DNA from: Takakia lepidozioides | Lineage: Eukaryota > Streptophyta > Takakiopsida > Takakiales > Takakiaceae | Direction: 5' to 3' | DNA length: 64,000 bases | Assembly (NCBI GenBank): GCA_030704615.1 | Contig: CM060733.1 | Coordinates: forward strand, 66,340,001 to 66,404,000 | Shown: positions 63,579 through 64,000 of the stretch, in pieces | Layout: every line of letters begins with the position of its first letter | How positions within the stretch are numbered: the first letter of the stretch is position 1 | Position numbers and translations under genes: made by a program | The notes under the pieces: model-generated | Told to the model about the DNA's origin: nothing | The model's database searches: none | The model's input: only the letters and a program-made list of their open reading frames with translations

Positions 63579-64000
63579 ATGTTTGAACCGCCCACCTTGG
63601 AGCGAGAGGGCAAACTTCAACCTTTTGTTGGTGGACGGGAGGACCTGCAGCGAGAGTACGACAGAACAGGCATTGGGGAGGTTGGTGCAGGCCTCATGGC
63701 AGGTGAAGGGCGTGAGGAAGTGAGAACAGCAGATCCGGCAATGGAGGTTGTTGATGCAGAAGCAGTAGGGCCCGTCCAAGCAAAGAAGAAGAAGAAAGCC
63801 AAGCACGTGCAATCCCTGGCGCGAGAGCCGTCACGGGCTGCGGAGGGGGGAGTTCGCAGTGCGCGCGAGGGTGTCAGTTCGCCTACCTCAAAGGTGGTCG
63901 TCCATCCGGGCTCCCCTGCTGCTAGCCCTAATAAGAAACAGAAAGCCCGTGAGAGGGCAAAAGAGAGGGCAAAAGAACAGGCAAGACACAACGCTAGCCA
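63579..64000 (+). CDS. Element C copy of the methyltransferase-like gene, 5' end, partial
   Basis: Frame from ATG 63579 to the window end without stops: MFEPPTLEREGKLQPFVGG, REDLQREYDRTGIGEVGAG, TADPAMEVVDAEAVGPVQ, AKKKKKAKHVQSLAREPSR, SPAASPNKKQKARERAKERA. Upstream in the same frame is a TGA shared with element A, so this ATG is the likely start. The basic, lysine-rich segments suggest nuclear localisation or nucleic-acid binding. Unlike element A, which has a 7-base deletion near 12860, this copy is open and may be the better preserved member. Confidence 0.7.
   Translation, partial: MFEPPTLEREGKLQPFVGGREDLQREYDRTGIGEVGAGLMAGEGREEVRTADPAMEVVDAEAVGPVQAKKKKKAKHVQSLAREPSRAAEGGVRSAREGVSSPTSKVVVHPGSPAASPNKKQKARERAKERAKEQARHNAS

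Larger units (their letters stand above)
61794..64000 (+). mobile_element. Element C, sister of element A, left part
   Basis: From about 61835 it aligns with element A from 9705 through the palindrome array, the GCTTTT tract and the first exon of the methyltransferase-like gene. It lacks the FCP1 segment of element A. It continues beyond the window. The left junction with the Ty3 protease is at 61793/61794. Confidence 0.85.

Overview
The window looks like nuclear DNA from a large-genome land plant, most likely a fern or another seed-free vascular plant. It contains the plant-type AIR-carboxylase (PurE) 3' end, PPR and PPR-DYW pseudogenes, organellar single-stranded-DNA-binding (OSB) remnants, an intact SMC6 gene, Ty3 chromovirus and other Ty3 elements, a CACTA transposon, a Mutator-like transposase with a SWIM finger, and a nuclear insert of unedited mitochondrial nad1 with group II intron domain V. 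The taxon is inferred from gene style, not proven. Only two host genes look functional: the PurE end (1-255, +) and SMC6 (43235-46393, -). Almost everything else is mobile DNA in stages of decay.

Layout. 1-8.0 kb: PurE end, PPR/OSB debris, a fragment (copy D) of an unusual element gene, a structured repeat (copy X), and a PPR-DYW pseudogene on the minus strand. 8.7-17.6 kb: element A, with a divergent Myb/trihelix-like gene (-) and a long multi-exon gene (+) whose C-terminal half resembles a permuted amino-methyltransferase; the space between them and one intron are packed with palindromes. 19.0-32.35 kb: composite element B, bounded by inverted arrays of CATGAGC. It carries a decayed MULE transposase (-), a truncated paralogue of the element A gene (+), a dense palindrome array, and two head-to-head copies of an unrecognised small gene. 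One of those copies is split by a 5.1-kb CACTA element (26225-31322) with 30-bp inverted termini and a TTT target duplication. 32.35-38.1 kb: a small unknown gene and a 5'-truncated chromovirus. 38-43.2 kb: repeat-rich DNA, the nad1 insert and a PPR pseudogene. 43.2-47.0 kb: SMC6 and tandem repeats upstream of it. 47.0-55.4 kb: a Ty3 element whose pol carries a complete C5 cytosine-methyltransferase domain between protease and reverse transcriptase, fused in frame to another Ty3 element, which is cut by structured repeat copy Y. 56-64 kb: a bL12m fragment, an unknown 249-residue reading frame, a second copy of the methyltransferase-type Ty3 element (gag and protease), and element C, a sister of element A that runs off the window.

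The most interesting system is the A/B/C/D family. Each copy carries its own version of a palindrome of the form arm-CGG-NN-CCG-arm (NN is CG, TG or CA), concentrated in the promoter and in one particular intron of the methyltransferase-like gene. With the MULE transposase in B, this resembles in layout the sequence-specific anti-silencing systems of Arabidopsis VANDAL elements (VANC proteins and their motif arrays), but with a different protein. Separately, a Ty3 retroelement carries a cytosine methyltransferase. Two unrelated mobile families in one window therefore carry methyltransferase-related domains, while the nonsense codons in these elements mostly look like methylcytosine deamination products.
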